Part shown: positions 1 through 9,136 of the stretch, piece by piece
How the letters are laid out: every line of letters starts with the position of its first letter
Position numbering within the stretch: the stretch's first letter is position 1
Assembly: GCF_001425165.1 (NCBI RefSeq)
Contig: NZ_LMDU01000012.1
Span: forward strand, 449,036 to 513,035
Direction of reading: 5' to 3'
Origin: Pelomonas sp. Root405
GTDB taxonomy: Bacteria > Pseudomonadota > Gammaproteobacteria > Burkholderiales > Burkholderiaceae_C
DNA: 64,000 bases
Notes under the pieces: model-generated
The model's database searches: none
Told to the model about the DNA's origin: nothing
The model's input: the letters and a program-made list of their open reading frames with translations, nothing else
Program-made: the position numbers and the translations under genes

Positions 1-279
1 TTTCTCGGCGCGCTGCTGCTGCTGGGCATCGGCTGGAACTTCCTCTACATCGGCGGCACCACGCTGTTCACGCAGGCCTACCGGCCCGAGGAGAAGACGC
101 GCGCGCAGGGCCTGCTGGACACCGGTGTCTACGCGACGATGACGTTGACCTCGTTCTCCTCCGGCGCCCTCGTCACGACCGGCGGCTGGCAGTGGATGAA
201 CTGGGCCAGCCTCGTGCCCATCGCGCTGTGCGCGGCCGCGCTGGCAGGGCTGTCGCTGCGTCAGCGCCGGTCGTGCTGA
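1..279 (+). CDS. MFS transporter, C-terminal fragment (5' end outside window)
   Basis: The frame is open from base 1 to TGA at 277-279, giving 92 residues. It starts in a membrane segment (GALLLLGIGWNFLYIGG) followed by a polar loop (RPEEKTRAQG) and two further hydrophobic stretches. The helix-NFLYIGG-loop-RAQG pattern is typical of the second half of major facilitator superfamily permeases. The substrate cannot be told. The last 19 bases overlap the 3' end of the convergent gene ending at 261. The family call is inference from a short tail. Confidence 0.7.
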   Translation, partial: FLGALLLLGIGWNFLYIGGTTLFTQAYRPEEKTRAQGLLDTGVYATMTLTSFSSGALVTTGGWQWMNWASLVPIALCAAALAGLSLRQRRSC

Positions 280-773
280 AGGTATTCGCCGGCCATCTGC
301 TGGCCGAGCAGTTCGGGCTTGAGCCGGGCCAGGGCCTTCAAGTCCAGGTCGCGCTGCGTGACGAACAGCGGCGCGCCGATGCGCAGGCCGACCAGGGTGG
401 CGCCATCGCCGAGCTGGGGCAGCAGGGGGTAGACGCGCAGGCGCAGCACCAGCGTGTCCAGCTCATCGGCGAAGACGGCGGTTTCCACCAGCGTGGCGCA
501 GCCCAGCCGATCGGCCTGCTGCAGCAGTTCCAGGCCGGCCGCCTCCGGGTTGATCTGGACGCTGGAGGCCGTCATCGGCACGGCGCGCCGGCCGTCCGCA
601 TCCAGTGCGCGGCTCACGGCGGCGTTGAAGCGCTGGTTCAGCCCGTCCCAGTCCGGCCCGCCCTTGAGCGGCGGGTTGCGGCCCTGGCCGAAGACCAGGC
701 TGCAGGACTGGGCCCGCGCGCCGAGCGCAGCCAGCCCGAGCACCGCGGCAAGGATCAGCTCACGCCGGCGCAT
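261..773 (-). CDS. secreted protein of unknown function
   Basis: It encodes 170 residues with a clear signal peptide (MRRRELILAAVLGLAALGARA, cleavage expected after ARA near residue 21), so the product should be periplasmic. The mature part has two Cys (SCSLVFG and LGCATL), possibly a disulfide. I do not recognise the family. The start overlaps the end of the RNA methyltransferase gene by 14 bases (760-773), so the two are probably co-transcribed, methyltransferase first. The 3' end overlaps the convergent MFS gene. The product may be translationally coupled to the upstream gene. Confidence 0.7.
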   Translation of the reverse strand: MRRRELILAAVLGLAALGARAQSCSLVFGQGRNPPLKGGPDWDGLNQRFNAAVSRALDADGRRAVPMTASSVQINPEAAGLELLQQADRLGCATLVETAVFADELDTLVLRLRVYPLLPQLGDGATLVGLRIGAPLFVTQRDLDLKALARLKPELLGQQMAGEYLQHDRR

Positions 774-2037
774 CGCCCTCGGTGACCTTGCGTGCCGAGC
801 CCTTCACGAGGTCGAAGCGGAACAGCCGGCATTCGATGGGGCCGTTCCACATCGGCACGCGGCGCGACTCCTTCAGCCGCATCTTGCTGGGCAGCTTCAT
901 GTCGGGGCTGAGCATCCAGGCCGTCCAGCCGGCCGGGTTGCCCGTGTACTGGCGCTTCCAGTGCGCGGCCAGGCGCGGAAAGAAGTCGTCGCCGCCGTCC
1001 AGCTCTTCGGAGCCCTGTGCGTCGCGCGACATGGCGGCCTTGCCGCGCACCTCGATGCGCTCGCCATACGGCGGGTTCATGAGGATGCTGCCCGGCATGC
1101 CGTCGGGCAGCTGCGGCGCGGGCCGCTCCAGCGCGTCGCCGCCGTTGAACTGGATGTAGGCGGCCACGCCCGCCCGCTCGGCATTGCGGCGCGCGAAGTC
1201 GACCATGCGGAAGGCCACATCGCTGGCATAGATGGGCACGGCCGGCGCGTGGATGCGCGCACGTGCGGCCTGGGTCATGGCCGCCCAGGTGGTCTTCATG
1301 GCCGGCGTGGAGAACGGGATCTGGCGTTCGAAGGCGAAGCGGCGCGTCAGGCCGGGCGCGGAGTCGCAAGCGATCAGCGCAGCTTCGATGGGAATGGTGC
1401 CCGAGCCGCAGCAGGGGTCGTGCAGCGCGCTGTCGCCCCGCCAGCCGGCGGCGGCCAACATGGCTGCGGCGAGCGTCTCCTTCAGCGGCGCGTCGCCCTT
1501 GTCGACGCGCCAGCCGCGCTTGAACAGTGGCTCGCCGGAGGTGTCGACATAGATGGCCGCGCGCTCGGGGCCGACGTGCAGCAGCACCGGCAGGTCGGGC
1601 GAATGCGTGTCGACGCTGGGGCGCTCGCCGGTGTGCTCGCGCAGCTGGTCGCAGATCGCGTCCTTAATGCGCAGCGTCGTGAAGTTCAGGCTCTTCAGCG
1701 GCGAGCGCTGGGCGATGGTGTCGACGCGGAGGGTCTCGCGGGGCGTGATCCAGTCGCGCCAGTCGACGCGCCGCGCCAGCGCATAGAGGTCGTCCTCGTG
1801 GCGGTAGGGGCCCTCGATCAGCTCGATGAGCACGCGCTGCGCGAGGCGGCTCTCCAGATTGATCTGCATCGCGTCTTCGAGGCTGCCGACCACGCCGCAG
1901 CCGCCGCGCAAGGGCTCGACCTTGCTGCGCACGCCGGGCGGCAGGAAGCGCTTGAGCTCTTCTTCGAGCAGGGGTTCGACGCCACCGGCGCAAGAGACGA
2001 AGAGGGAGAGTTTGTTGGGCAGGCTCACGGGGCGCAT
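760..2037 (-). CDS. THUMP-domain class I SAM-dependent RNA methyltransferase, RlmL N-terminal-like
   Basis: It encodes 425 residues. An N-terminal THUMP region (about residues 10-165) precedes a Rossmann methyltransferase domain with the SAM motif DPCCGSGTIPIEAA and the catalytic NPPYGERI motif of N2-guanine methyltransferases. This matches the first half of E. coli RlmL (23S rRNA m2G2445); the RlmK half is absent, as is usual for the shorter betaproteobacterial homologues. Expected role: cytoplasmic 23S rRNA (or tRNA) guanine methylation. The start at 2037 has no strong ribosome-binding site. It is transcribed divergently from the esterase gene at 2088 and overlaps the secreted-protein gene downstream. 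Confidence 0.88.
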   Translation of the reverse strand: MRPVSLPNKLSLFVSCAGGVEPLLEEELKRFLPPGVRSKVEPLRGGCGVVGSLEDAMQINLESRLAQRVLIELIEGPYRHEDDLYALARRVDWRDWITPRETLRVDTIAQRSPLKSLNFTTLRIKDAICDQLREHTGERPSVDTHSPDLPVLLHVGPERAAIYVDTSGEPLFKRGWRVDKGDAPLKETLAAAMLAAAGWRGDSALHDPCCGSGTIPIEAALIACDSAPGLTRRFAFERQIPFSTPAMKTTWAAMTQAARARIHAPAVPIYASDVAFRMVDFARRNAERAGVAAYIQFNGGDALERPAPQLPDGMPGSILMNPPYGERIEVRGKAAMSRDAQGSEELDGGDDFFPRLAAHWKRQYTGNPAGWTAWMLSPDMKLPSKMRLKESRRVPMWNGPIECRLFRFDLVKGSARKVTEGDAPA

Positions 2038-2087
2038 TGTCGCCGGCCATAAACTGGACAGCGTTATCCCACAACCTGACGCAAGCC

Positions 2088-2957
2088 ATGAAGCGAATCG
2101 TTCTGACCCTGGCCTTCCTGTTCAGCGCGCTTCAGGCGCAGGCTGCCGACCCGGCGCCCGCCTACCCCGCGCACACCATTCCGAACTCGTTGCTGCGCGC
2201 GCTGCCGAAGAACGCCGATGGCCGGACCTACCAGCTGCACATCCACCTGCCGGCGTCGTTCGCCAAGGAGCCCAAGCGGCGCTACCCGGTGCTGTACGTC
2301 ACCGATGGCTATTGGGACTTCGCAACCATCGTCAGCTCCTACAACAACCTGGCCTACGACAAGGTCGTGCCGGAGTTCATCACAGTGGGCTTGGGTTATG
2401 CGGGCGACAACCCGGACTACGGCCAACTGCGCGCCTGGGAGCTGTCGCCGGTGCGCATGAACCCGTTGTTCAGCGACACCGGCAATGCCGACAAGTTCAT
2501 CGCGTCGCTGGAGAAAGACATTTTTCCGCTGCTGGAGCGCGACTACCGCGCCGACCCGGCGCAACGGTTTCTCGCCGGCAGCTCGCTGGGCGGCCTGTTC
2601 ACGCTGCATGCGATGTATGCCAAGCCCGAGCTCTTCAAGGGCTACATCGCCGCAAGTCCCGCCGTCGTCGTGGGCAACGACTGGATCATCGGCAAGGCCA
2701 AGGCCTACGCCGCGACGGGCAAGCCGATCAAGGCGAGGCTCTATGTGACCGGCGCGGAGCACGAGTGGCCCGCCTTCCTGGCCGGCATCAAGCGCTACCA
2801 GGCGCTGCTGCCCGAGCTCAAGCATCCGGAGCTGGTGTTCCAGAACCGCAGCATCGACGGCGAGCGGCATGCAGGCACCAAGGCCGAGAGCTATACGCGC
2901 GGCATGCGCTTCGTGTTCGAGCCGCTGGCGCCGGAGAAGGGCCCGTCCAAGGACTGA
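2088..2957 (+). CDS. periplasmic alpha/beta-hydrolase, esterase D / IroE-BesA-like
   Basis: The ATG at 2088 is chosen over an in-frame one at 2037 because it opens a signal peptide (MKRIVLTLAFLFSALQAQA). The product is 289 residues. The esterase-D fold is seen in YPVLYVTDGYWDF, the nucleophile elbow GSSLGG, and a late conserved region GAEHEWPAF. Related enzymes (IroE, BesA, putative esterase PF00756) hydrolyse siderophore or other ester bonds. No siderophore genes are nearby, so the substrate is unknown. It is convergent with the hydrolase gene ending at 2985. Confidence 0.8.
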   Translation: MKRIVLTLAFLFSALQAQAADPAPAYPAHTIPNSLLRALPKNADGRTYQLHIHLPASFAKEPKRRYPVLYVTDGYWDFATIVSSYNNLAYDKVVPEFITVGLGYAGDNPDYGQLRAWELSPVRMNPLFSDTGNADKFIASLEKDIFPLLERDYRADPAQRFLAGSSLGGLFTLHAMYAKPELFKGYIAASPAVVVGNDWIIGKAKAYAATGKPIKARLYVTGAEHEWPAFLAGIKRYQALLPELKHPELVFQNRSIDGERHAGTKAESYTRGMRFVFEPLAPEKGPSKD

Positions 2958-2984
2958 TTCACGACCAAGGACGGGTCCAGTCAC

Positions 2985-3917
2985 TTACTGCCGCACGAAG
3001 TCCAGCAGGTCCTGGTTGAGGCGGTCCTTGTGCGTGTCGGTGATGCCGTGCGGGCCGTCGGCGTACTCGATCAGGCGCGCGCCCTTGACCAGTTTGGCAG
3101 TCGCGCGGCCGGTGGTTGCGATGGGCACAATCTGGTCGTCAGCGCCGTGGATGACGAGCGTCGGGATGTCGAACTTCTTCAGGTCCGCGCGGAAGTCGGA
3201 GTGGAAGAAGGCGTCGATGCTGTCGTAGGTGGCCTTGCTGCCGGCCTGCATGCCCTGCGCGTAGAAGCTGTCAGCCTGACCGGCCGAGACCTTGGCGCCG
3301 GGGCGGTTGAAGCCGAAGAAGGGCCCGCCGGCGATGTCCTTGTAGAGCTGGGCGCGGTTGTCGAGCGAGGCCTTGCGCAGGCTGTCGAACACGGCGGTGG
3401 GCACGCCTTCGGGGTGCGTCGGCGATTGACCCATGATGGGCGTGATGGCGCCCACCAGCACAGCCTTGGCAACGCGTGCCGTGCCGTGGCGGCCGATGTA
3501 GCGGGCCACCTCACCGCCACCGGTGGAGAAGCCCACCAGCGTGGCGCGCTTGACGTCCAGCGCGCGCAGCACGGCGTCGAGGTCGTCGGCGTACTGGTCC
3601 ATGTTGTTGCCGGCCCAGGGCTGACCCGAGCGGCCGTGGCCGCGTCGGTCATGGGCAATGACGCGGTAGCCCTTCTCGGCCAGGAACTGCATCTGCGACT
3701 CCCAGCTGTCGGCATTCAGCGGCCAGCCGTGGCTGAAGACGACGACGGTGCCGTTCTTCGGACCCCAGTCCTTGACGTAGAGGGGCGTGCCGTCTGCGGC
3801 CGCAACGTAGGGGGTGACGACGGCAGCGGCAGGGTTGGCGGCCGAAGCCTGGCTGTGGGCAGCGGCTCCACCGATGGCGATGGTGGCGGCGAGGGCGAGG
3901 CGGGTGAAGGCGTTCAT
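2985..3917 (-). CDS. secreted alpha/beta-hydrolase of the non-heme chloroperoxidase / aryl esterase type
   Basis: The start at 3917 has GGAG eight bases upstream and opens a signal peptide ([17 protein letters not shown], cleavage near AHSQASA). The product is about 310 residues. The motifs are typical of the cofactor-free haloperoxidase/perhydrolase group: [12 protein letters not shown] (oxyanion loop), HDRRGHGRS, nucleophile elbow GFSTGG, acid in HGADDQIVP, and His in DGPHGI. It is periplasmic, unlike most family members. It lies 36 bp downstream of the DUF4148 gene, likely in one transcript, divergent from an AraC regulator that is the probable controller. Confidence 0.85.
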   Translation of the reverse strand: MNAFTRLALAATIAIGGAAAHSQASAANPAAAVVTPYVAAADGTPLYVKDWGPKNGTVVVFSHGWPLNADSWESQMQFLAEKGYRVIAHDRRGHGRSGQPWAGNNMDQYADDLDAVLRALDVKRATLVGFSTGGGEVARYIGRHGTARVAKAVLVGAITPIMGQSPTHPEGVPTAVFDSLRKASLDNRAQLYKDIAGGPFFGFNRPGAKVSAGQADSFYAQGMQAGSKATYDSIDAFFHSDFRADLKKFDIPTLVIHGADDQIVPIATTGRATAKLVKGARLIEYADGPHGITDTHKDRLNQDLLDFVRQ

Positions 3918-3953
3918 GGTGAGCTCCAAAGAATGTTGAAGGTGTGACGGCGA

Positions 3954-4310
3954 TCAGGCCTTGGCGACCGGGCGGACGGTCTCGCCACGGCGCGCGGCGT
4001 ACTCAGCCACCAGGGCGGCGTAACGCTCACCTTGGCGCAGCGCGGCATAGCGCTCGCGGGCGGCTTGCAATTCGACGGTGTTGTGGCCGGTCTCGGCGGC
4101 GGTGCGCTCGGCAGCGGCGAGGCCCGACTCCTGGTAGATCTTCAGATCGGCCAGCACTTCGGCCCGTGAGACGGTGGACGCCACGCCGACGCTGGCGCCC
4201 GACTCCGGGTCCGTCACATAGGACTGGGCGTTGACCGCGGTGCCGACAAGGGCGGCGCTGGCGAACAGCAGCTGGAAGACGGCGCGGTTGAAGCTGGTTT
4301 GGCGGGTCAC
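3954..4310 (-). CDS. DUF4148 small secreted protein
   Basis: I place the start at a GTG (4308-4310) because AGGAG lies six bases upstream; the frame stays open further 5' but that part does not look coding. The product is 118 residues with an uncleaved-looking start, a hydrophobic segment (VFQLLFASAALVGTAVNAQS) that should be a signal peptide, then a charged Ala-rich helical region with the AEVLADLKIYQESGL pattern of DUF4148. Such proteins are common and numerous in Burkholderiales and have no settled function. It is the first gene of a two-gene unit with the hydrolase and divergent from the AraC regulator. Confidence 0.82.
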   Translation of the reverse strand: MTRQTSFNRAVFQLLFASAALVGTAVNAQSYVTDPESGASVGVASTVSRAEVLADLKIYQESGLAAAERTAAETGHNTVELQAARERYAALRQGERYAALVAEYAARRGETVRPVAKA

Positions 4311-4395
4311 GGTGGGCTCCTGGGAAGTGGGTCGGTGGGGGAAACAAGTGGTCTTGCGACAGGACGAACTTTGCCCGTGAGCGCCGTACTTGAAA

Positions 4396-4407
4396 TACCA
4401 TTTGGTA
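4396..4407. promoter_or_regulatory. candidate operator palindrome between DUF4148 and araC-type genes
   Basis: TACCATTTGGTA is an inverted repeat (TACCA and TGGTA, 2-base spacer) in the 124-bp divergent intergenic region, 28 bases before the regulator start codon. Its position suits an operator for the adjacent AraC-type protein or another regulator. Function is inference. Confidence 0.4.
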
Positions 4408-4434
4408 CGTCTTAGTTTGCAATTCGTACTGACC

Positions 4435-5271
4435 ATGGCCGACCGACTCGCTGCCCTCTTCTCGCACTTCGCCGTGCGCGCCGAAACCTTCCAGGCCGGC
4501 CCGCTGTGCGGCGTCAATAGCCTGGAGCCACAGGCCGGGCGCGGTCAGCTGCACCTGATCCGCGAAGGCGGCGTCGACGTGCACAACGACGGCACGCCGG
4601 AGCCGCTGCGCATCGACGAGCCGAGCCTGCTGCTCTATGCGCGCCCGCTGGCGCATCGCTTCGTGACCGACCCCAGTTGCGGCGCGCAGTTCCTGTGCGC
4701 GCACATGGCCTTCGAGGGCGGCGCCAGCCACCCCATTGCCGCAGCGCTGCCGCCCTGGGTCTGCCTGCCGCTGGCCTCGGTGCCAGGCTGCGCGCCGGTG
4801 CTGGAGCAGTTGTTTGCCGAGGCCGAGGCCACCTACTGCGGGCGCCAGCTGATGCTGGACCGGCTGTTCGAGGTGCTGATGATCTGGGTGCTGCGCGAGC
4901 TGATGGCGCAGGGCCGCGTGCAGTCGGGCATGCTGGCCGGCCTGTCGCACCCGCGGCTGCGCGGCGCGCTGGTGGCCATGCACGACTCACCCCAGCTGGA
5001 GTGGCCGCTGGAGGAGCTGGCCGCGCGAGCGGGCATGTCGCGCACGGTGTTCGCCAACTGCTTCCGCGACGCGGTGGGCTGCACGCCCGGCGTCTACCTG
5101 CAGCGCTGGCGCATCGGCCTGGCGCAGAAAGGGCTGCTGGCGGGGCAGGCCCTCAAGCACATCGCTGCCGACGTGGGCTATGGCGGCGAGGCGGCGCTGT
5201 CGCGGGCCTTCCGGGCGCACACCGGGCAGTCGCCGAGGGAATGGCGCAAGGCAGCACTGCCCCAGCAATAG
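4435..5271 (+). CDS. AraC-family transcriptional regulator with cupin sensor domain
   Basis: The start at ATG 4435 gives 278 residues. The N-terminal half looks like the cupin-type AraC sensor (PF12852-like: GRGQLHLIREGGV, DEPSLLLYARPLAHRF). The C-terminal about 100 residues hold two helix-turn-helix units, seen in LEELAARAGMSRTVFANCFR and ALKHIAADVGYGGEAALSRAF, ending with the family signature GQSPREWR. It probably regulates the divergent DUF4148-hydrolase pair, as is usual for cupin-AraC proteins beside small hydrolase or reductase genes. The ligand is unknown. Confidence 0.88.
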   Translation: MADRLAALFSHFAVRAETFQAGPLCGVNSLEPQAGRGQLHLIREGGVDVHNDGTPEPLRIDEPSLLLYARPLAHRFVTDPSCGAQFLCAHMAFEGGASHPIAAALPPWVCLPLASVPGCAPVLEQLFAEAEATYCGRQLMLDRLFEVLMIWVLRELMAQGRVQSGMLAGLSHPRLRGALVAMHDSPQLEWPLEELAARAGMSRTVFANCFRDAVGCTPGVYLQRWRIGLAQKGLLAGQALKHIAADVGYGGEAALSRAFRAHTGQSPREWRKAALPQQ

Positions 5272-5355
5272 CAGTCAGCGCGCGCGTACCACCCGGACCT
5301 GGAAGGGCTGGCCTTGGATCTCCTGATGCGACCGTCGTCGCGACAGCGAAGCGCT

Positions 5356-6861
5356 CTACAGCGCCTTGCGCAAATTCGCCGGCGCGATCTTCATCGCTTC
5401 GCGGTACTTGGCCACCGTGCGGCGCGCGCACTGGATGCCCTGCTCTTCCAGCATGCCGGCCAGCGCGCTGTCGGACAGCGGCTTCTTGATGTCCTCGGCG
5501 GCGACGAACTGCTTGATCAGCGCGCGCACGGCCGTGCTCGACGCCTCGCCGCCGGCTTCCGTGCTCAGCCCCGAGCCGAAGAAGTACTTCAGCTCGAAGG
5601 TGCCCCAGCTCGTCGCCATGTACTTGGCCGTCGTCACTCGCGAGATGGTCGACTCGTGCAGGCCCAGCTCATCGGCGATCTCGCGCAGCACCAGGGGCTT
5701 CATCGCCAGCTCACCATGCGTGAAGAAGCCGCGCTGGCGCTCGACGATGGCCGTGCTCACGCGCAGGATGGTGTCGAAGCGCTGCTGGATGTTCTTGATG
5801 AACCAGCGGGCCTCCTGCAGCTGGCCCCCCAGCGGCGAGTTGCTGATGCCGCCGCGCGTGGCGCGCAGCGCGTTGGCGTAGAGCTCGTTGATGCGCAGCT
5901 TGGGCGCCACCTCGGGGTTGAGCATGACGCGGAACTCGCGGCCCACTTTCCGAACGATGACGTCGGGCACCACGGCTGCGGCAGCGCCGGCTGCAAAGCG
6001 GCGGCCGGGCTTGGGTTCGAGCCGCGTGATCAGCCCCTGTGCCTCGCGCAGCAGCAGCTCGTCGGCGCCGGTCTCCGCCATCAGGCGGCGCATGTCGCGG
6101 CGCGCCAGCAACTCCAGATGACCCTTGCAGATCAGGATCGCCGCGGCCTGGGCCGGGCAGTGGGGGCAGGCGAGCAACTGCAGCACCAGGCATTCGGACA
6201 GGTCGCGCGCGCCGATGCCGGCGGGCTCCAGGCTTTGCAGCAGGCGCAGCGAGATGCGGAGGCGGTCCAGCAGCTCCTCGCGTTCTTCCTCGTCCTCGAC
6301 GAGGGCCGCGGCGATCTCTTCCAGCGCATCCTCCAGGTAGCCGTCCTCGTTCAAGGATTCGATGAGGATCTGCATGACGGCGCGGTCCTCGGCCGACAGA
6401 TACATGCCGGCGAGTTGCTGGGTCAGGTGCTCGGCCAGCGTCGTCTCGGCAAACTCTTGGCTCTCGCGCTCGCCGTCTTCGCCGCTGCCCGTGCCGGTGC
6501 TGCTGCTGGGCAGCTCACGGATACCGTCGAAGTCGTCGCGCTCGGTGCCGTTCTCCCAATCCTCGCGCTCGGTGCCGCCGAAGTCCTCGGCGCTCAGCTC
6601 CGGGGCCTCGGCCACCTCGCCGCTGCTTTCCGATTCACCCGCCGAGGCCTCGGTGCCGACCTCGGCCGGCGCATTGCTGGCCAGCTCGGGCGTGCTGACG
6701 CTGAACTCGTCTTCGGTCTCCAGCAATGGGTTGCTGGCCAGCATCTGCTCGACTTCCTGGTGCAGCTCCAGCGTGGACAGCTGCAGCAAGCGGATGGATT
6801 GCTGCAGTTGGGGTGTCAGCGCGAGGTGCTGACTGAGGCGGACCTGGAGCGTCTGCTTCAT
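5356..6861 (-). CDS. rpoN: RNA polymerase sigma-54 factor
   Basis: It encodes 501 residues. The N-terminal region I is Gln-rich (LALTPQLQQSIRLLQLS) and binds activators; an acidic region II spans about 55-130; the core-binding domain follows; the C-terminus carries the RpoN box ARRTVAKYRE at residues 479-488, which reads the -24 promoter element. It directs transcription at -24/-12 promoters with bEBP activators, one of which is encoded at 37303-39252. It lies 154 bp downstream of lptB in the conserved lptA-lptB-rpoN order. The 154-bp gap is GC-rich without a clear terminator. Confidence 0.97.
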   Translation of the reverse strand: MKQTLQVRLSQHLALTPQLQQSIRLLQLSTLELHQEVEQMLASNPLLETEDEFSVSTPELASNAPAEVGTEASAGESESSGEVAEAPELSAEDFGGTEREDWENGTERDDFDGIRELPSSSTGTGSGEDGERESQEFAETTLAEHLTQQLAGMYLSAEDRAVMQILIESLNEDGYLEDALEEIAAALVEDEEEREELLDRLRISLRLLQSLEPAGIGARDLSECLVLQLLACPHCPAQAAAILICKGHLELLARRDMRRLMAETGADELLLREAQGLITRLEPKPGRRFAAGAAAAVVPDVIVRKVGREFRVMLNPEVAPKLRINELYANALRATRGGISNSPLGGQLQEARWFIKNIQQRFDTILRVSTAIVERQRGFFTHGELAMKPLVLREIADELGLHESTISRVTTAKYMATSWGTFELKYFFGSGLSTEAGGEASSTAVRALIKQFVAAEDIKKPLSDSALAGMLEEQGIQCARRTVAKYREAMKIAPANLRKAL

Positions 6862-7015
6862 GGCGCGACGTCTTTCGGGCCGAGCGCCGGGCCGCTCCCA
6901 AGCCGGCCCGTCAGGCGATGTGCGAGCGGGGACCGCCCCGCGAGCATCGCCGTCCCCTCGGGGGACCGGTCAGGCTGGCCCGCGTTCAGCGGGGCAAGGC
7001 TGGACGAGGGGCTCA

Positions 7016-7789
7016 TCACATTCTGAAGTGTTCGCCGAGATAGACCTTGCGCACATCGGCGTTGGCCACGATCTCGTCGGGCGTGCCTTCGGCCAGCACG
7101 GCGCCCTCGCTGATGATGTAGGCGCGGTCGCAGATGCCCAGCGTCTCGCGCACGTTGTGGTCGGTGATCAGCACGCCGATGCCGCGGCCCTTGAGGAAGC
7201 TGATGATGCGCTGGATCTCCAGCACCGCGATGGGGTCGACACCGGCAAAGGGCTCGTCCAGCAGGATGAAGCGCGGCTGGGTCGCCAGCGCGCGGGCGAT
7301 CTCGACGCGGCGCCGCTCGCCGCCCGACAGCGCCGGTGCCGGGCTGTCGCGCAGGCCGTCGATGGACAGGTCGTGCAGCAGGCCGTTGAGCAACTCGTCG
7401 ATGCGCGCACGCGACAGGCTTTTGCCGCGCTCGTCCAACTGCAGCTCCAGCACGGCGCGGATGTTCTGCTCGACCGTCAGCTTGCGAAAGATCGAGGCTT
7501 CCTGCGGCAGATAGCTCAGGCCGAGCCGTGCGCGCGAATGGATGGGCAGGCGCTGCACCTCGGCGCCGTCGATGCGGATGATGCCGGCGTCCGAGCGCAC
7601 CAGGCCGACGATCATGTAGAAGCTGGTCGTCTTGCCAGCGCCGTTGGGGCCGAGCAGGCCGACGACTTCGCCGCAGTCGACGCGCACATGGACGTCCTTG
7701 ACAACCTTGCGAACGCCGTAGGTCTTGGCCAGGCCTTCGGCTTCGAGCCGGCTGCCGCAGTCCGCTGGGGTCACGGCGTTGTTGCCCAT
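7016..7789 (-). CDS. lptB: LPS export ABC transporter ATP-binding protein LptB
   Basis: The ATG at 7789 overlaps the lptA stop by one base (TGATG); a GTG one codon earlier is possible. The product is about 257 residues. Walker [10 protein letters not shown] (47-55), signature [15 protein letters not shown] (from 154), Walker B FILLDEP and switch His in [10 protein letters not shown] are all present, and the sequence is typical of LptB. It powers LPS extraction from the inner membrane with LptF and LptG, which are not in this window. It is coupled to lptA and followed by rpoN. Confidence 0.96.
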   Translation of the reverse strand: MGNNAVTPADCGSRLEAEGLAKTYGVRKVVKDVHVRVDCGEVVGLLGPNGAGKTTSFYMIVGLVRSDAGIIRIDGAEVQRLPIHSRARLGLSYLPQEASIFRKLTVEQNIRAVLELQLDERGKSLSRARIDELLNGLLHDLSIDGLRDSPAPALSGGERRRVEIARALATQPRFILLDEPFAGVDPIAVLEIQRIISFLKGRGIGVLITDHNVRETLGICDRAYIISEGAVLAEGTPDEIVANADVRKVYLGEHFRM

Positions 7790-8394
7790 CACGAAGGCTT
7801 GCCCGGCTGCAGCGTCGTCGACGGCTTCAACGGCAGCGGCGCGGTGGGGGCCGAAGCCGCCTCATCGCCCGGCTGCGCGCGCGGCATCAGGACGATGCGC
7901 GTACGGCCATTCGGGTTGGGCGAGGCGCTGCCGCCCTCCAGCGTGAAGACCTCGGTGCGGCTGTCGTAGACGATGACGGCGCCCGTCACTTCCTCGGCCA
8001 CCGCGGTGCCGCGCAGACGGCGCACAGTCGCGTTGCCGATGAAGCGCACGGTCTCGGTCTTGGTGTCGTACTCGACCTGGTCGGCCACGCCGTCCACCGC
8101 CTCGCCGGGAATGTCACGCGCTTGGCGGAAGCTCACCGGCTGGCCGGACGTTCCGCTGGCATAGGCCTGGTGGTAGCCGTCGCGGGTTTCGCGCACGTCA
8201 ACTTTTTCGGCCTTCAGCAGCAGGCTGCCCTTCGTGATGATGACGTTGCCGAGCAGCTCGGTGCGCTGGTTGACGCTGTCGATCCGGCCCTGCTTCTCGG
8301 CCGTGAAGATCATCGGCTTGAGGCGGTCGGCCTTCTCTGCCTGGGCGGCAGGGAGGGCGAGCACGAGAGCGAGCGGAATCAGGAGGCGATGCAT
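7789..8394 (-). CDS. lptA: lipopolysaccharide transport periplasmic protein LptA
   Basis: I take ATG 8394, which opens a signal peptide ([19 protein letters not shown]), over one eight codons upstream. The product is 201 residues. The OstA/LptA beta-jellyroll is visible in [36 protein letters not shown] and GEVEYDT-like strands ([20 protein letters not shown]). It forms the periplasmic bridge for LPS. It is coupled to lptB. Unlike the common order, no lptC lies directly upstream; a thiol-disulfide oxidoreductase gene does, 82 bp away. Confidence 0.93.
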   Translation of the reverse strand: MHRLLIPLALVLALPAAQAEKADRLKPMIFTAEKQGRIDSVNQRTELLGNVIITKGSLLLKAEKVDVRETRDGYHQAYASGTSGQPVSFRQARDIPGEAVDGVADQVEYDTKTETVRFIGNATVRRLRGTAVAEEVTGAVIVYDSRTEVFTLEGGSASPNPNGRTRIVLMPRAQPGDEAASAPTAPLPLKPSTTLQPGKPS

Positions 8395-8476
8395 GGCGGC
8401 ACGGAAGTTGCAGGCCATTCTAGGGTCCGGCTGCTGTTGTCAGCCTTTCCGGCTCGATAACTGATTCAGCGAAGCT

Positions 8477-9136
8477 TCATGAATTTTTGCCGCCGCGCGC
8501 CTGCTTGATCAGGAAGTCGGCAATGGCCAGCGCCTGCTGGCCCTGCGCTGCCTCGCTCTGCCCCGGTGTACCGCCCATGCCCGGGCCCGTGCGCCAACGC
8601 CCGCCCACGACAAGGGCCGGCACGGTGTCGGCGCCACTTTGTTCGGCCAGCCTCTGGCCTTGGGCCATCTTGGTCTGCACGCCGAAGGAGCCCAAGGCCT
8701 GCTTGAACTTGACCGTGTCCACGCCCAGCCGGCCAACCAGGGTGATCACCGCCGCCTCGTCATTGGCTTCGGCACCGACGCGGTGGAAGGCATTGAAGAG
8801 ACCGCCATGCACGGCCGGCGTCAGTGCGCCCATGGCTTCCAGCGCGTAGTACATGCGCTGGTGCAGCTTCAACACCGCCTGCTGGCCGACCGGCACGCGA
8901 CGGAAGCTCACGTCGGCGGGCAGCTTGTGCGCCCACGCTTCCAGCAGCGGATCGAAGGCCGCGCAATGCGGGCAACGATAGAAGAAGAACTCGATGATCT
9001 CGATCTTGCCGGCCGGGCCAGGCAGTGCCTGTGCCAAGCGGGCGTAATGCCGGCCTTCGACAGGGCTGCCCTGTGCGAGCGCCGCAGGACTGATGCCAGC
9101 GGCAATCAGCGCCGCCGCGGCGTCGCGACGCTTCAT
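8477..9136 (-). CDS. thiol:disulfide interchange protein, second DsbA paralogue
   Basis: It encodes 219 residues with an N-terminal signal (MKRRDAAAALIAAGISPAALA). The thioredoxin fold has the DsbA active site CPHC at residues 55-58 (FFYRCPHC) and a cis-Pro loop TVPAL. It is clearly a paralogue of the gene just upstream, sharing VEGRHY, GKIE, CPHC, LPADV and HQRM. The start overlaps the upstream stop by four bases (ATGA), so translation is coupled. Expected role: periplasmic disulfide formation, perhaps with different substrate choice. The active-site context (YRCPHC versus YGCPHC) differs from the neighbour. Confidence 0.9.
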   Translation of the reverse strand: MKRRDAAAALIAAGISPAALAQGSPVEGRHYARLAQALPGPAGKIEIIEFFFYRCPHCAAFDPLLEAWAHKLPADVSFRRVPVGQQAVLKLHQRMYYALEAMGALTPAVHGGLFNAFHRVGAEANDEAAVITLVGRLGVDTVKFKQALGSFGVQTKMAQGQRLAEQSGADTVPALVVGGRWRTGPGMGGTPGQSEAAQGQQALAIADFLIKQARGGKNS

